DNA of 64,000 bases. Origin: Polaromonas sp. (GTDB taxonomy: Bacteria; Pseudomonadota; Gammaproteobacteria; Burkholderiales; Burkholderiaceae_C). The stretch spans positions 78,398-142,397 of the forward strand of contig NZ_JAQSDN010000043.1 in the NCBI RefSeq assembly GCF_029945925.1, in the 5' to 3' direction. This document shows, piece by piece, positions 31,591 to 40,126 of this stretch. A model generated the notes under the pieces. The model was not told the DNA's origin. It saw nothing but the letters and a program-made list of their open reading frames with translations, and did no database searches. The translations under genes were made by a program, and so were the position numbers. Each line of letters begins with the position of its first letter. Position 1 is the first letter of the stretch.

Positions 31591-33022
31591 CATGAAGTCT
31601 GCTGAAACGGCGACCCGGCTGAGCAGCGCCTGCCTGCCCGCCCTCGCCGCGCGCGGCATCCCGGTCCCGACCTACCCGCGCCAGGGCCTGCCCGGCGTCG
31701 TGCACCTCGGCCTGGGCGCCTTCCACCGTGCGCACCAGGCGCTGGTGTTTGATGCGCTGCTGCAGCGCGGCGACACGCGCTGGGGCGTGTTCGGCGTGGC
31801 CATGCGCAGCACGCAGCTGGCCGATGCCTTGAACGCGCAGGACGGCCTCTACGCGGTGCAGGTGGCCAGCAGCGCCGGCAGCCAATGGCAGGTCGGCGGC
31901 GCGATCTGGCAGACCGCCGTCGCCGCGCGCGAGCCGGCCCGGGTGGTGCAGGCGCTGGCGGCGCCCGCCACGCGCTGGGTCACGCTGACCGTCACGGAAA
32001 AAGGCTACGGGCCGGCCCTGGCCGACCTGCTGGTGCAAGGCCTGGCCGCGCGCCATGCCGCCGGCCTGCCGGGCCTGACCATTGCGTCCTGCGACAACCT
32101 GGCGCACAACGGGCGCAAGCTACAGGCCCTGTGTGTGAACGCCGCGCGGCAGCTGAGCCCCGCTCTGGCGGACTGGGTCGAGCGCACCTGCGCCTTCCCC
32201 AACAGCATGGTGGACCGCATCGTGCCCGCGGCCACGCCGCAGCGCCTGGCCGCCGCGCACGAGGCCCTGGGTGTGGCCGACGAAGCTGCCCTGGGCACCG
32301 AGGCCTTCTGGGAGTGGGTGATTGAGCGGCGCTTTGCCGACTCTGGCGACGCCGATGTGCTGGCCGCCGCCGGCGTGACGGTGGTGGACGACGTGGCCCC
32401 GTTCGAGGACGCCAAGCTGCGCCTGCTCAACGGCAGCCACACCGCCATGGCCTGTTTGGGCGCGGTGGCCGGCTGGCCAGTGATCGGCGAATGCATCACC
32501 CAGCCGGCGGTGCGCAGCTTCATCCACGGCCTGATGACCCACGAGGTCGGCCCCCAGCTCAGCCGCCCGGACTGGGCCGGCTACCGGGACGCCCTGCTCG
32601 CACGGTTTGCCAACCCCGCGCTGCAACACAGCGTGCACCAGATCGCCACCGATTCCTCGCAGAAGATCCCGCAGCGCTGGCCGCCCTCGGTGCTGGGCGC
32701 GCTGCGCGCCGGCCTGCCGGTGGACCGCCTCGCGTTTGCCGCCGCGGCCTGGATGCGTTATGTGCGCGGCAGCGACGAGCAGGGAGGCGCTTATGCCATG
32801 AACGACCCGATGGCCGGCGAACTGCAGGCGCTGGCGCTGGCCCATGCCGGCGATGCCGCGGCTACCGTGCAGGCGCTGGGCACATTGCGGGTGATCTGGG
32901 GCGAGGTCCTGCCGGACAACACGCACTGGCTGGCACTGGTGGCGCGGCAGTTGGACCTCATCGACCGGCTCGGAATCCTGGCGGCGCTGGCGCAGCTGCA
33001 GGCCAACCTGGACGACGCCTGA
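31586..33022 (+). CDS. Mannitol dehydrogenase family protein (UxuB/UxaB-type hexuronate reductase)
   Basis: A 478-residue long-chain dehydrogenase. VVHLGLGAFHRAHQALVFD is the nucleotide-binding start. TVTEKGYG, SCDNLAHNG, VERTCAFPNSMVDRIVP and the catalytic Lys region KLRLLNGSHTAMACLG are typical of fructuronate, tagaturonate and mannitol or arabinitol dehydrogenases. With UxaA in the same operon, reduction of fructuronate or tagaturonate to mannonate or altronate is the likeliest job; a polyol dehydrogenase is the alternative. The first ATG (31586) lies five bases after GGAGG and is preferred to the ATG at 31592. Both signals come from repeat C copy 3. Confidence 0.9.
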   Translation: MTMKSAETATRLSSACLPALAARGIPVPTYPRQGLPGVVHLGLGAFHRAHQALVFDALLQRGDTRWGVFGVAMRSTQLADALNAQDGLYAVQVASSAGSQWQVGGAIWQTAVAAREPARVVQALAAPATRWVTLTVTEKGYGPALADLLVQGLAARHAAGLPGLTIASCDNLAHNGRKLQALCVNAARQLSPALADWVERTCAFPNSMVDRIVPAATPQRLAAAHEALGVADEAALGTEAFWEWVIERRFADSGDADVLAAAGVTVVDDVAPFEDAKLRLLNGSHTAMACLGAVAGWPVIGECITQPAVRSFIHGLMTHEVGPQLSRPDWAGYRDALLARFANPALQHSVHQIATDSSQKIPQRWPPSVLGALRAGLPVDRLAFAAAAWMRYVRGSDEQGGAYAMNDPMAGELQALALAHAGDAAATVQALGTLRVIWGEVLPDNTHWLALVARQLDLIDRLGILAALAQLQANLDDA

Positions 33023-33047
33023 GCCCGTGACCGGCACCCCGGCGTTG

Positions 33048-33090
33048 TGAACAAAATCGGCCTCCAGCCCTTACGGATCGGGCGCGAGAT
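33048..33090 (-). repeat. Diverged repeat C, copy 4
   Basis: On the minus strand CCGTAAGGGCTGGAGGCCGA and TTTTG match the 3' half of repeat C. It lies in the 90-base gap between two convergent genes, mannitol-dehydrogenase-type and slmA. Next to it CTCTC-CTTTT-GAGAG (33092-33106) could serve as a small bidirectional terminator. Confidence 0.5.
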
Positions 33091-33112
33091 GCTCTCCTTT
33101 TGAGAGTGAGGA

Positions 33113-33748
33113 TTAACCCAGCACCACGGCCAGGCTGGCGTCGAGGTGCTCGGTTGGCAGGCGCTTGAAGCCCGAGCGCGAGAAGCGCTGCAGGCGACCC
33201 ATCATGAAAGCCACGATGACCGAGGCCTGAACCTGCGCCTGGACGGTCGGTGTGGCGGCGCCGTCGGCCCCGGCCGCATCGCGCAGGTTTTGCTTGAGGC
33301 TGGACTCGAGCTTGTCGAAAAACTGGTTCATGCGCTCCTGCAGGCGTTCGTTTTCGAACACCAGGGCGTCGCCGGCCATCACGCGGGTCATGCCGGGGTT
33401 TTTCTCGGCAAACTGCAGCAGCATGATGACCAGCCGGCGGGTGCGCTGCGCCGGGTCGGTCTCGCGTTCGGCGATCTGGTTGACCAGGGTGAACACGGTC
33501 TGCTCGATGAACTCGATCAGGCCCTCAAACATCTGTGCCTTGCTGGCAAAGTGGCGGTATAGCGCCGCCTCACTGACCTCGAGCCGGGCCGCCAGGGCCG
33601 AGGTGGTGATGCGCTCCGCACCGGGCTGCTCCAGCATGGTCGCGAGCGCCTGCAGGATCTGCACGCGGCGCTCGCCCGGCTTGGGGCGCTTGCGCGGCGC
33701 AGCCGGCGTGGAGAGCTCGGGACTCACGTCAGACTCAAACTCGGACAT
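33113..33748 (-). CDS. slmA: Nucleoid occlusion factor SlmA
   Basis: A 211-residue TetR-fold protein. KPGERRVQILQALATMLEQPGAERITTSALAARLEVSEAALYRHFASKAQMFEGLIEFIEQTVFTLVNQI is the SlmA-type HTH and start of the dimer domain; NPGMTRVMAGDALVFENERLQERMNQFFDKLESSLKQ is conserved in SlmA. SlmA binds specific chromosomal sites and blocks FtsZ assembly over the nucleoid. The ATG at 33748 (MSEFESDVS) replaces the track's longer start. In betaproteobacteria slmA is commonly near argB, as here, with a two-component pair between them. It converges on the sugar-acid operon. Confidence 0.92.
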   Translation of the reverse strand: MSEFESDVSPELSTPAAPRKRPKPGERRVQILQALATMLEQPGAERITTSALAARLEVSEAALYRHFASKAQMFEGLIEFIEQTVFTLVNQIAERETDPAQRTRRLVIMLLQFAEKNPGMTRVMAGDALVFENERLQERMNQFFDKLESSLKQNLRDAAGADGAATPTVQAQVQASVIVAFMMGRLQRFSRSGFKRLPTEHLDASLAVVLG

Positions 33749-33896
33749 AGGGCATGCAGTGCGTTGTTGTAAGAGATGTTTCAAAACTGGGCCGACGCTT
33801 TGGATTCTCGCACAGCCAGAGGGGGCTTTCGGCCGGCGCCGGTCAGGGGCAAACCCGCGTGCCCGGCCCTGCAACAACGTGGTTTTTCGGGCGCGC

Positions 33897-35390
33897 TCAG
33901 GTTGGGGAACGCATCACCAGCCGCACCCGTAGGCCGCAGGCGACACCCTCCCGGCTGCCGGCGGCCTCCAGCGTCAGCTGCGCTCGGTGGGCGCGCGCGA
34001 TTTCGTCGGCGATCGCCAGCCCCAGCCCGTTGCCCTCCCCGCCGGTGCCGGGCACCCGGTAAAAACGCTCCAGCACGCGGGCGCGCTCGGCGGCAGGGAT
34101 GCCCGGCCCGTCGTCTTCCACCTCGAGAAAAACCTGCGCCTCGCCCGCCGCATCCCGCGTCTCCAGCGGGCCGCAGCGTATCGTGACCGTGCCGCCCGGC
34201 GCCGTGTACTTGACGGCGTTGTCCACCAGGTTGCCGAGCAGTTCGCGCAGCAGCCACGCGTGGCCCGAGACCTGGGCAAAACGCACTTCCAGCCCCAGGT
34301 CGATGCCTTTGGCCGAGGCCGCATCCAGGTGCAGGGCCAGCACCGACTCGCACAGGTCCTTGAGGTCCACCCGATGCACCGGCTGGCCCGCCATCTGGGA
34401 GGCATCGGCCCGCGACAGGGCCAGCAGCTGGTTGGCCAGCTGCGAGGTACGCCGGGTGGCGCTGCGCAGCGCCATGATCTTGTCGGCCGACAGGGTCAGC
34501 TGCCGGCCTGCCGCGGGCGCCATGGCCGCCTGCGCCCAGGCTTCCACCTGGGCCTGCAGCCCCGCCAGCGGGGTGCGCAGCTGATGCGCGGCATCGGCCA
34601 CAAAGCGGCGCTGGCCCTCGGCCTGGTCGTTGACCAGCGCAAACAGGCGGTTCAGTGAGGCCACCAGCGGCCGCACTTCGCCCGGCGTGCTCTGCGGGTC
34701 GATGGCGCTGAGGTCGCGCGGGGACCGGCGCTCGACCGCATCCTTGAGCGCCAGCAAGGGCCGCAGGGCCCGGTTGACGGCCCAGTTGACGGCCAGGGCG
34801 GCGGCCAGCACCAGAATCAGGTTGGGCAGCAGCACCTTGAAAAACACCGAACGCACCCACTGCTGGCGGGCATCCGAGCCATCGGCCAGCTGCAGGATCA
34901 GCTCGCCCGCCGCGGTTCTGACGCGCTGCACCACCACCCGGTAGGTGACGCCGTTTTCCTCCATGCTGTGAAACTCGGGCTCGCGGGTGGTGGGCACCAC
35001 CATGCTGATCCAGGCGTCGCCGGCCAGAAAACGGCCTTCGGCATCCGACACCCGGTAACCGGCAAACCCGGCGCGCGCCTTGATGAACTCCTCGACCGGC
35101 GGCGCCAGCAGCATCACCGGGCTGTCGTCGGCCGTGCGGCCGGGGGCGAGCACCGAGTCGGCCAGCAGGGGCGTCAGGCGCCGCAGTTGCTGGTCCTGCT
35201 GCAGGGCGGCGTTGCCCGCCGCCTCGTAGTCGAAGTAAATACTCACCAAGGCAAACAGGCTCAGGGGTGCCAGCAGCAGCAGCAGCAGGCGGCGCTGCAG
35301 CCCGGATTTCATGGCCGCAGGTACGCGCAAGGCGGCGGTTTTTTCCGCGACAGCCGCCGTGGCCGGGTCAGCGCCGGTGTTCTCACGCAT
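33897..35390 (-). CDS. Sensor histidine kinase (TctE/QseC-like)
   Basis: A 497-residue membrane kinase. The first helix is residues 32-52 ([21 protein letters not shown]), then a periplasmic sensor of about 130 residues, and a second helix at about 184-205 ([21 protein letters not shown]). A HAMP region and HisKA follow with His269 in [17 protein letters not shown]. The ATPase domain has [17 protein letters not shown] and [13 protein letters not shown]. The sensor is of the two-component sensor N-terminal domain (TctE) kind, which in relatives detects tricarboxylates. Its regulator gene lies nine bases upstream. The signal is unknown. Confidence 0.93.
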   Translation of the reverse strand: MRENTGADPATAAVAEKTAALRVPAAMKSGLQRRLLLLLLAPLSLFALVSIYFDYEAAGNAALQQDQQLRRLTPLLADSVLAPGRTADDSPVMLLAPPVEEFIKARAGFAGYRVSDAEGRFLAGDAWISMVVPTTREPEFHSMEENGVTYRVVVQRVRTAAGELILQLADGSDARQQWVRSVFFKVLLPNLILVLAAALAVNWAVNRALRPLLALKDAVERRSPRDLSAIDPQSTPGEVRPLVASLNRLFALVNDQAEGQRRFVADAAHQLRTPLAGLQAQVEAWAQAAMAPAAGRQLTLSADKIMALRSATRRTSQLANQLLALSRADASQMAGQPVHRVDLKDLCESVLALHLDAASAKGIDLGLEVRFAQVSGHAWLLRELLGNLVDNAVKYTAPGGTVTIRCGPLETRDAAGEAQVFLEVEDDGPGIPAAERARVLERFYRVPGTGGEGNGLGLAIADEIARAHRAQLTLEAAGSREGVACGLRVRLVMRSPT

Positions 35391-35399
35391 CAGGTTAGC

Positions 35400-36095
35400 C
35401 TAGCCGGCCGGCGCGTCCAGCGACCCGCCGCCCACCAGCTCCAGCCGGTAACCAAAGCCGCGAATGGACCGCAGGGCGATGCCGTGCGGCTCCAGCTTGC
35501 CACGCAGGCGCGAGACGTAGACCTCGATCGCGTTGGGGGTGATTTCCTTGTCCCAGCCGGTCAGCGCGGCGAGCAGTTTTTCCTTGCTGGCAGGTTTGGG
35601 CGCGTGGATGAGCAAATACTCCATCACCGTCCATTCGCGCGGTCCCAGATCAATCAGCTGGCCGTTGGCGCGCGCCTGGCGGTTCGCCGAGTCAAGCTCC
35701 AATGCGCCGAAACTCAACATGGCGCTGGTGGCCGCCTGCGAGCGGCGCAGCAGCGCACGCAGGCGCGCGAGCAGTTCGGGCAGTTCAAAGGGCTTGACCA
35801 TGTAGTCGTCCGCCCCCAGGTCCAGGCCCTGCACCCGGTCTTCCAGGGCGTCGCGCGCCGTGAGGATCAGCACCGGCATGGCCAGCCCCCGCACGCGCAG
35901 CCGGCGCGTGAGCTCCAGGCCGTCAATTTTGGGCAGGCCGATGTCGATGATGGCGGCGTCAAAACTCTCGCCCTGCAGCACCTCTTCGGCACGCTCGGCA
36001 CTGCCGACCCAGTCCACCGCGTAACCGGCATCGGACAGCCCCAGCTTGATGCCGCTGGCCAGCATCACGTCGTCTTCAACGAGGAGAAGTCTCAT
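35400..36095 (-). CDS. OmpR/PhoB-family response regulator
   Basis: A 231-residue two-domain regulator. The receiver has the acidic pocket LVEDD, phospho-acceptor Asp51 (AAIIDIGLPK), Thr of LILTARD and Lys of DDYMVKPF. The C-terminal winged helix (about 125-225) ends in TPNAIEVYVSRLRGKLEPHGIALRSIRGFGYRLE. It is nine bases from the kinase stop-start junction and probably acts with it. Repeat B copy 4 fills the 160-base gap on its upstream side toward argB; no other gene is seen there. Confidence 0.95.
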   Translation of the reverse strand: MRLLLVEDDVMLASGIKLGLSDAGYAVDWVGSAERAEEVLQGESFDAAIIDIGLPKIDGLELTRRLRVRGLAMPVLILTARDALEDRVQGLDLGADDYMVKPFELPELLARLRALLRRSQAATSAMLSFGALELDSANRQARANGQLIDLGPREWTVMEYLLIHAPKPASKEKLLAALTGWDKEITPNAIEVYVSRLRGKLEPHGIALRSIRGFGYRLELVGGGSLDAPAG

Positions 36096-36125
36096 AAGAC
36101 TGGAGTAAGTTGGAAAACGCGTTCA

Positions 36126-36245
36126 GGAAGCGTTGCGAGCGGCTGTCAGGCTAGGCGCACGGAGCACAGCAACCGGAATGTGCTTCAGGCACATGAGGAT
36201 TGCGAGCACCGCGCAACAACGCATGGCAGACGCGCAGTAGCTTCA
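36126..36245 (-). repeat. Structured hairpin repeat B, copy 4
   Basis: The ends pair as GAAGC with GCTTC, inner arms as CAGCAACC with GGATTGCG, and the tip as ATGTGC-TTCAG-GCACAT. Conserved blocks (GGCGCACGG, CATGAGGATT, GAGCACCGCGCAAC, CGCAGTAGC) match copies 1-3. It lies 12 bases past the argB stop. Confidence 0.78.
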
Positions 36246-36256
36246 TGGGCGCGTTT

Positions 36257-37168
36257 TCAGTGCGATCGGATCATGGTGCCGTACGCCTGGTCGGTCAGGA
36301 TCTCCAGCAGCATGGCGTGTGGCACGCGGCCGTCGATGATGTGCACCGAGTTCACCCCGCTTTTGGCCGCGTCCAGCGCACCCTCGATCTTGGGCAACAT
36401 GCCGCCCGAGATGGTGCCGTCGGCAAACAGCTCGTCGATTTCACGGGCGCTGAGGTCGGTCAGCAGTTCGCCGGCCTTGTTGAGCACACCGGGCGTGTTC
36501 GTCAGCAGCACCAGCTTTTCGGCCTTCAGCACAATGGCCAGCTTGCCCGCCACCACATCGGCGTTGATGTTGTAGCTTTCATTGTGCTCGCCAAAGCCGA
36601 TCGGGCTGATCACGGGAATGAAGGCGTCGTCCTGCAGCGCCTTGACGACACTGGGGTCGATGCTGAGGATATCGCCGACAAACCCGATGTCGTGCTCCTT
36701 GGCCGGGTCGTCCTTGTCGGCCATCTTGAGTTTCTGCGCCCGGATCAGGCCGCCGTCGCGCCCGGTCAGGCCCACCGCCTTGCCGCCGGCCTGGTTGATC
36801 AGGCCCACGATATCCTGCTGCACCTGGCCCGCCAGCACCCACTCCACCACTTCCATGGTTTCCTCATCGGTCACGCGCATGCCCTGGACGAATTGCCCCT
36901 TTTTGCCGAGGCGGTTCAGTGCCGTTTCAATCTGCGGCCCGCCGCCATGCACCACCACCGGGTTCATGCCGACCAGCTTGAGCAGAACCACATCCTCGGC
37001 AAAGTCCGCCTGCAGCGCCGGGTCGGTCATGGCATTGCCGCCGTACTTGATGACCAGCGTCTTGCCGTGGAACTTGCGGATGTAGGGCAGCGCCTGCGCC
37101 AGGATTTCGGCCTTGTCGCGCGGGCCTACGTGGGAGAGGTCGGGGTCGGAGTGGGAAGAATGGTTCAT
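36257..37168 (-). CDS. argB: Acetylglutamate kinase
   Basis: A 303-residue amino-acid kinase that phosphorylates N-acetyl-L-glutamate, the second step of arginine synthesis. [14 protein letters not shown] binds the ATP phosphates, [10 protein letters not shown] the acetylglutamate, [14 protein letters not shown] and [14 protein letters not shown] are conserved, and [11 protein letters not shown] and [27 protein letters not shown] close the site. The ATG at 37168 ([21 protein letters not shown]) is the expected start; the track extends 33 codons upstream. The N-terminal helix before the core suggests the arginine-sensitive hexameric form. It probably marks the edge between conserved chromosome and the polysaccharide locus. 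Confidence 0.96.
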   Translation of the reverse strand: MNHSSHSDPDLSHVGPRDKAEILAQALPYIRKFHGKTLVIKYGGNAMTDPALQADFAEDVVLLKLVGMNPVVVHGGGPQIETALNRLGKKGQFVQGMRVTDEETMEVVEWVLAGQVQQDIVGLINQAGGKAVGLTGRDGGLIRAQKLKMADKDDPAKEHDIGFVGDILSIDPSVVKALQDDAFIPVISPIGFGEHNESYNINADVVAGKLAIVLKAEKLVLLTNTPGVLNKAGELLTDLSAREIDELFADGTISGGMLPKIEGALDAAKSGVNSVHIIDGRVPHAMLLEILTDQAYGTMIRSH

Positions 37169-37198
37169 TGCGGGATTTTTTAGTGGAGGACCAAATTG

Positions 37199-37213
37199 TG
37201 CTGCATAGCAGCA
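37199..37213 (-). terminator. Small hairpin between the CapD-type gene and argB
   Basis: TGCTGC-ATA-GCAGCA is a 6-base-pair perfect hairpin in the 56-base gap. No poly-U run follows on the minus strand, so terminator function is a guess. Confidence 0.3.
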
Positions 37214-37224
37214 AGATCGGGAAT

Positions 37225-39105
37225 TCAGGTGGACTGGGCAGCCTGCCCGCCATAACCGTGGACACATGCCCGAAGCACGGCCTTGATGGCGGGCACATCG
37301 CTGCTGTCAGCGGCACGTCGCAGTGTCTGCAAGTGCACTTCGAGGACGGGCCAAGTCAGGTAATCTTCATGCGCTTTCATGATGCGCGGGTGTGTGGTGG
37401 ACGACGGGTTGTCGCCAATCAGCAACTCTTCGTACAGTTTTTCACCGGGTCGCAAACCCGTGATTGCAATTTCAATATCACCGCTCACATTGACTTCGTC
37501 GCGCACGCTCAGGCCAGACAGCTCCACCATACGGCGGGCCAGATCCATGATTCTGACGGGCTCGCCCATGTCCAGCACAAACACTTCACCGCCTCCAGCC
37601 ATGGCACCTGCCTGCAGCACCAACTGGGCCGCCTCGGGAATGGTCATGAAATACCGGGTGACTTCCGGGTGCGTTACCGTCAACGGGCCGCCACTGGCGA
37701 GCTGCCTGCGAAACAGGGGGACCACACTGCCGCTGGAACCCAGCACGTTGCCGAAGCGAACCATGCCAAAACATGTGGTTGATTCTCCGGCTTGCCCAGC
37801 CAAAGCCTGCAAAACAAGTTCGGCCATGCGCTTGCTGGCCCCCATGACGTTGGTGGGGCGCACAGCCTTGTCAGTAGACACCAGTATGAACTGGGTGACT
37901 CCACTTTCAATGGCTGCGCGCGCCATGTTGAGCGTACCGAAAACATTATTGGCAATGCCCTCTGCCGGATTGGATTCCACCATGGGCACATGCTTGTAGG
38001 CCGCCGCATGGTAAACCGTAGCAGGTCGGTAGGTGTGGCAGATTTCCTGCAGGCGCCGGGGGCTGGCCACACTTCCCAACAGCGGCACCAGTTCGCAGCC
38101 AAATCTTTGAGCCACACACAGACCCTGCAATTCCTGGTGAATGCTGTAAAGACCAAATTCGTTGTGGTCCAGCAACAGCAACTGACGAGGATGTTCAGCC
38201 AGAATCTGCCGGCACAACTCACTGCCGATGCTGCCACCCGCACCAGTCACAAGAACTACCTTGTCTGCCAGATTGCGGGCCAGCAAGTCCGTGTTGGGCG
38301 GCACCGTGTCGCGGCCCAGCAGATCTTCAATGTCAAGTTCCTTGAAATCCTGTACCGTGACGCGCCCCGTGGCCAAATCGGCCAAGCCCGGCAAGGTGCG
38401 AATATGAACAGGCACCGAGCGCAGGCTGTCGATGATCCGGTTGCGCCGTTCGCGGGAGGAGCTGGGCAAAGCCAGCAAAATGTCCGTCACGCCCAGCCGG
38501 GCCACCAAGCCAGGCACTTCTGACGGGGCGAACACCGGTACACCGTTGATACTGCGGCCCACCTTGGCCGCGTCATCATCGACAAAACCCAGCAAAGAAA
38601 ATTGCCTGGAGATGCCCATTGCCGAGGCTGTTTGCACACCCGCCGTGCCCGCGCCGTAAATCAGGAGGCGGCCTTCGGCCGGCCTTTGTGCACTTCCCAG
38701 ACCCGCCAGCCAGAATCGGGCCACTGCCCGGCTGGTCCCCACAAGCAGCAAAAAGATCAATGGCTGCAACACACCCACGCTACGCGGCACACCGGGCCAC
38801 TGCTGCCACAACAACACAGCCATAAAGACCATGCCAAACACCACCACGGCCTGCCCGGTGGCTTTCAACGCCGCTTGCCCTGTGTATCTGAAGATGGCCC
38901 GATAAAGACCAAACTTGATGAATACAGGGATCGCCAGCAGCGGCGCCAGTCCATACACCCACCATTGCGCCTCGCTGGGCGAATGCAATTCATCCAGTCT
39001 GAGCGTGAACGCTATCCAGGTGGAAAGCAATGCCAGAACAACGTCGACCGCAATAACCACCGCCAGCTTGACCACCCGTGGCCAGCTCAAAATTCTGCTC
39101 TGCAT
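37225..39105 (-). CDS. UDP-GlcNAc 4,6-dehydratase-type membrane protein (CapD/WbpM/PglF family)
   Basis: A 626-residue polysaccharide biosynthesis protein. About four N-terminal membrane helices (residues 10-130) are followed by a CoA-binding-like domain ([17 protein letters not shown]) and a C-terminal extended SDR domain with [19 protein letters not shown] and [22 protein letters not shown]. In this family Met replaces the usual catalytic Tyr of the YxxxK motif, as seen here (MGASK). It converts UDP-GlcNAc to a UDP-4-keto-6-deoxy sugar for QuiNAc, FucNAc or bacillosamine-type residues. It is the last gene of the leftward polysaccharide locus, next to an H-NS-like gene. Confidence 0.94.
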   Translation of the reverse strand: MQSRILSWPRVVKLAVVIAVDVVLALLSTWIAFTLRLDELHSPSEAQWWVYGLAPLLAIPVFIKFGLYRAIFRYTGQAALKATGQAVVVFGMVFMAVLLWQQWPGVPRSVGVLQPLIFLLLVGTSRAVARFWLAGLGSAQRPAEGRLLIYGAGTAGVQTASAMGISRQFSLLGFVDDDAAKVGRSINGVPVFAPSEVPGLVARLGVTDILLALPSSSRERRNRIIDSLRSVPVHIRTLPGLADLATGRVTVQDFKELDIEDLLGRDTVPPNTDLLARNLADKVVLVTGAGGSIGSELCRQILAEHPRQLLLLDHNEFGLYSIHQELQGLCVAQRFGCELVPLLGSVASPRRLQEICHTYRPATVYHAAAYKHVPMVESNPAEGIANNVFGTLNMARAAIESGVTQFILVSTDKAVRPTNVMGASKRMAELVLQALAGQAGESTTCFGMVRFGNVLGSSGSVVPLFRRQLASGGPLTVTHPEVTRYFMTIPEAAQLVLQAGAMAGGGEVFVLDMGEPVRIMDLARRMVELSGLSVRDEVNVSGDIEIAITGLRPGEKLYEELLIGDNPSSTTHPRIMKAHEDYLTWPVLEVHLQTLRRAADSSDVPAIKAVLRACVHGYGGQAAQST

Positions 39106-39135
39106 TGATCCCCCTGACCTGCCCTCTGATTCACA

Positions 39136-39492
39136 CTAGCTTTTGACGGCGAACTCTTCTTTGGTTTTGCCTTGAGCCATCAAAGCGGCCAACCAGCGCG
39201 GCGTCAAGCCACGCCCACTCCAGGTTTCACCAGCCGGCCCCCGGTATTTTGCTGCCAGCGTAGAAGTGCTTTTCTTTTTCCCAGTACCGCCCCCACGGGT
39301 CGCGGCCACCTTCTTTGACTTCACCTTTGCGCCACCCGATTTTCCGGAACTGAGGTCTTTGACGGTAATGCCAAAAGCTTCCATCATTACCAGTATTTCA
39401 TGCACTGTTTTATCAAACTCCCTCGACTTGATTTCATTGGCCTGTTTCTGCAATTTTTCAATTTGACCTTGAATTTCAACCAGATTACTCAT
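39136..39492 (-). CDS. H-NS family histone-like nucleoid protein
   Basis: A 118-residue protein. The N-terminal coiled coil (IQGQIEKLQKQANEIKSREFDKTVHEILVMM) supports oligomers. A basic linker (KVKSKKVAATRGGGTGKKKS) leads to the DNA-binding motif YRGPAGETWSGRGLTPRWLAALMAQGK, the standard H-NS C-terminus. The ATG at 39492 follows AAAGGTG and is preferred to 39507. H-NS-type proteins silence AT-rich, often acquired DNA by binding the minor groove. Its place inside the AT-richer polysaccharide locus, between the priming transferase and the CapD gene, suggests it may control its own island, which is inference. Confidence 0.93.
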   Translation of the reverse strand: MSNLVEIQGQIEKLQKQANEIKSREFDKTVHEILVMMEAFGITVKDLSSGKSGGAKVKSKKVAATRGGGTGKKKSTSTLAAKYRGPAGETWSGRGLTPRWLAALMAQGKTKEEFAVKS

Positions 39493-39543
39493 GCCGGCAC
39501 CTTTCATTGATTTAAAACGTTCGACTGAAATTTGAAAATAATT

Positions 39544-40104
39544 CTAATGCGTTACATTATCTCTTCTCAAAACCTTTAAAAATGTCAAACATATAATTTT
39601 TATATCCAGCAAGGAAGATTTTTTATTTAGATATTCAATTTCCAGTGCCACTTTTTGTGGAATGGGCAACTCATCGCGTCCATTGACCTGCGCCCATCCC
39701 GTCAGGCCCGGCAACAGATTATGAATGCCATTGCGCGTGCGCAATTCGATCAAATCATGCTGATTAAACAATGCTGGCCGGGGTCCGACAAAACTCATGT
39801 CGCCCTTGACGATACTCCATAACTGGGGCAATTCATCCAGGCTGCTTTTCCGTAAAAAGCTGCCGATCGGCGTGAGATAACTATTCGCATCAGCAAGTAA
39901 ATGGGTGGCGACTGCAGGCGTACCAATTTTCATGCTGCGGAACTTCGGCATCCTGAAAATCATGTTCCGCCGTCCCACGCGGTCCGACCAGTACAGGACA
40001 GGACCCGGAGACGTCAGTTTGACTGCCAAGGCCAACAACAGTAGCGGCAAAGCGAAAATACATATCGCCAGAACTGCCAGCGACAGATCAAACAAACGCT
40101 TCAT
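39544..40104 (-). CDS. Initiating sugar-1-phosphate transferase (PglC/WcaJ C-terminal type)
   Basis: A 186-residue monotopic phosphoglycosyl transferase that moves sugar-1-phosphate from a UDP sugar to undecaprenyl phosphate and so primes repeat-unit assembly. The start is MKRLFDLSLAVLAICIFALPLLLLALAVKLTSPGPVLYWSDRVGRRN, a re-entrant membrane helix followed by the catalytic core. KFRSM, SFLRKSSLDELPQLWSIVKGDMSFVGPRP and LPGLTGWAQVNGRDE are family signatures; the D-E pair in LDELPQ is catalytic. The ATG at 40104 replaces the track start. The short PglC-like size without extra helices suggests use of a diacetylated or N-acetylated 6-deoxy sugar such as the CapD product. Confidence 0.93.
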   Translation of the reverse strand: MKRLFDLSLAVLAICIFALPLLLLALAVKLTSPGPVLYWSDRVGRRNMIFRMPKFRSMKIGTPAVATHLLADANSYLTPIGSFLRKSSLDELPQLWSIVKGDMSFVGPRPALFNQHDLIELRTRNGIHNLLPGLTGWAQVNGRDELPIPQKVALEIEYLNKKSSLLDIKIICLTFLKVLRRDNVTH

Positions 40105-40126
40105 CAGGCAAACAGGGAAACGGGCA

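Noticed and set aside
33760-33880. Inverted CGTTGTTG/CAACAACG between slmA and the kinase gene
   Set aside because: The arms are short and about 100 bases apart in a GC-rich gap; I see no reason to prefer it over chance.
34968-36575. Rightward 535-residue ORF across the kinase, regulator and argB
   Set aside because: Antisense shadow spanning three real genes and repeat B.
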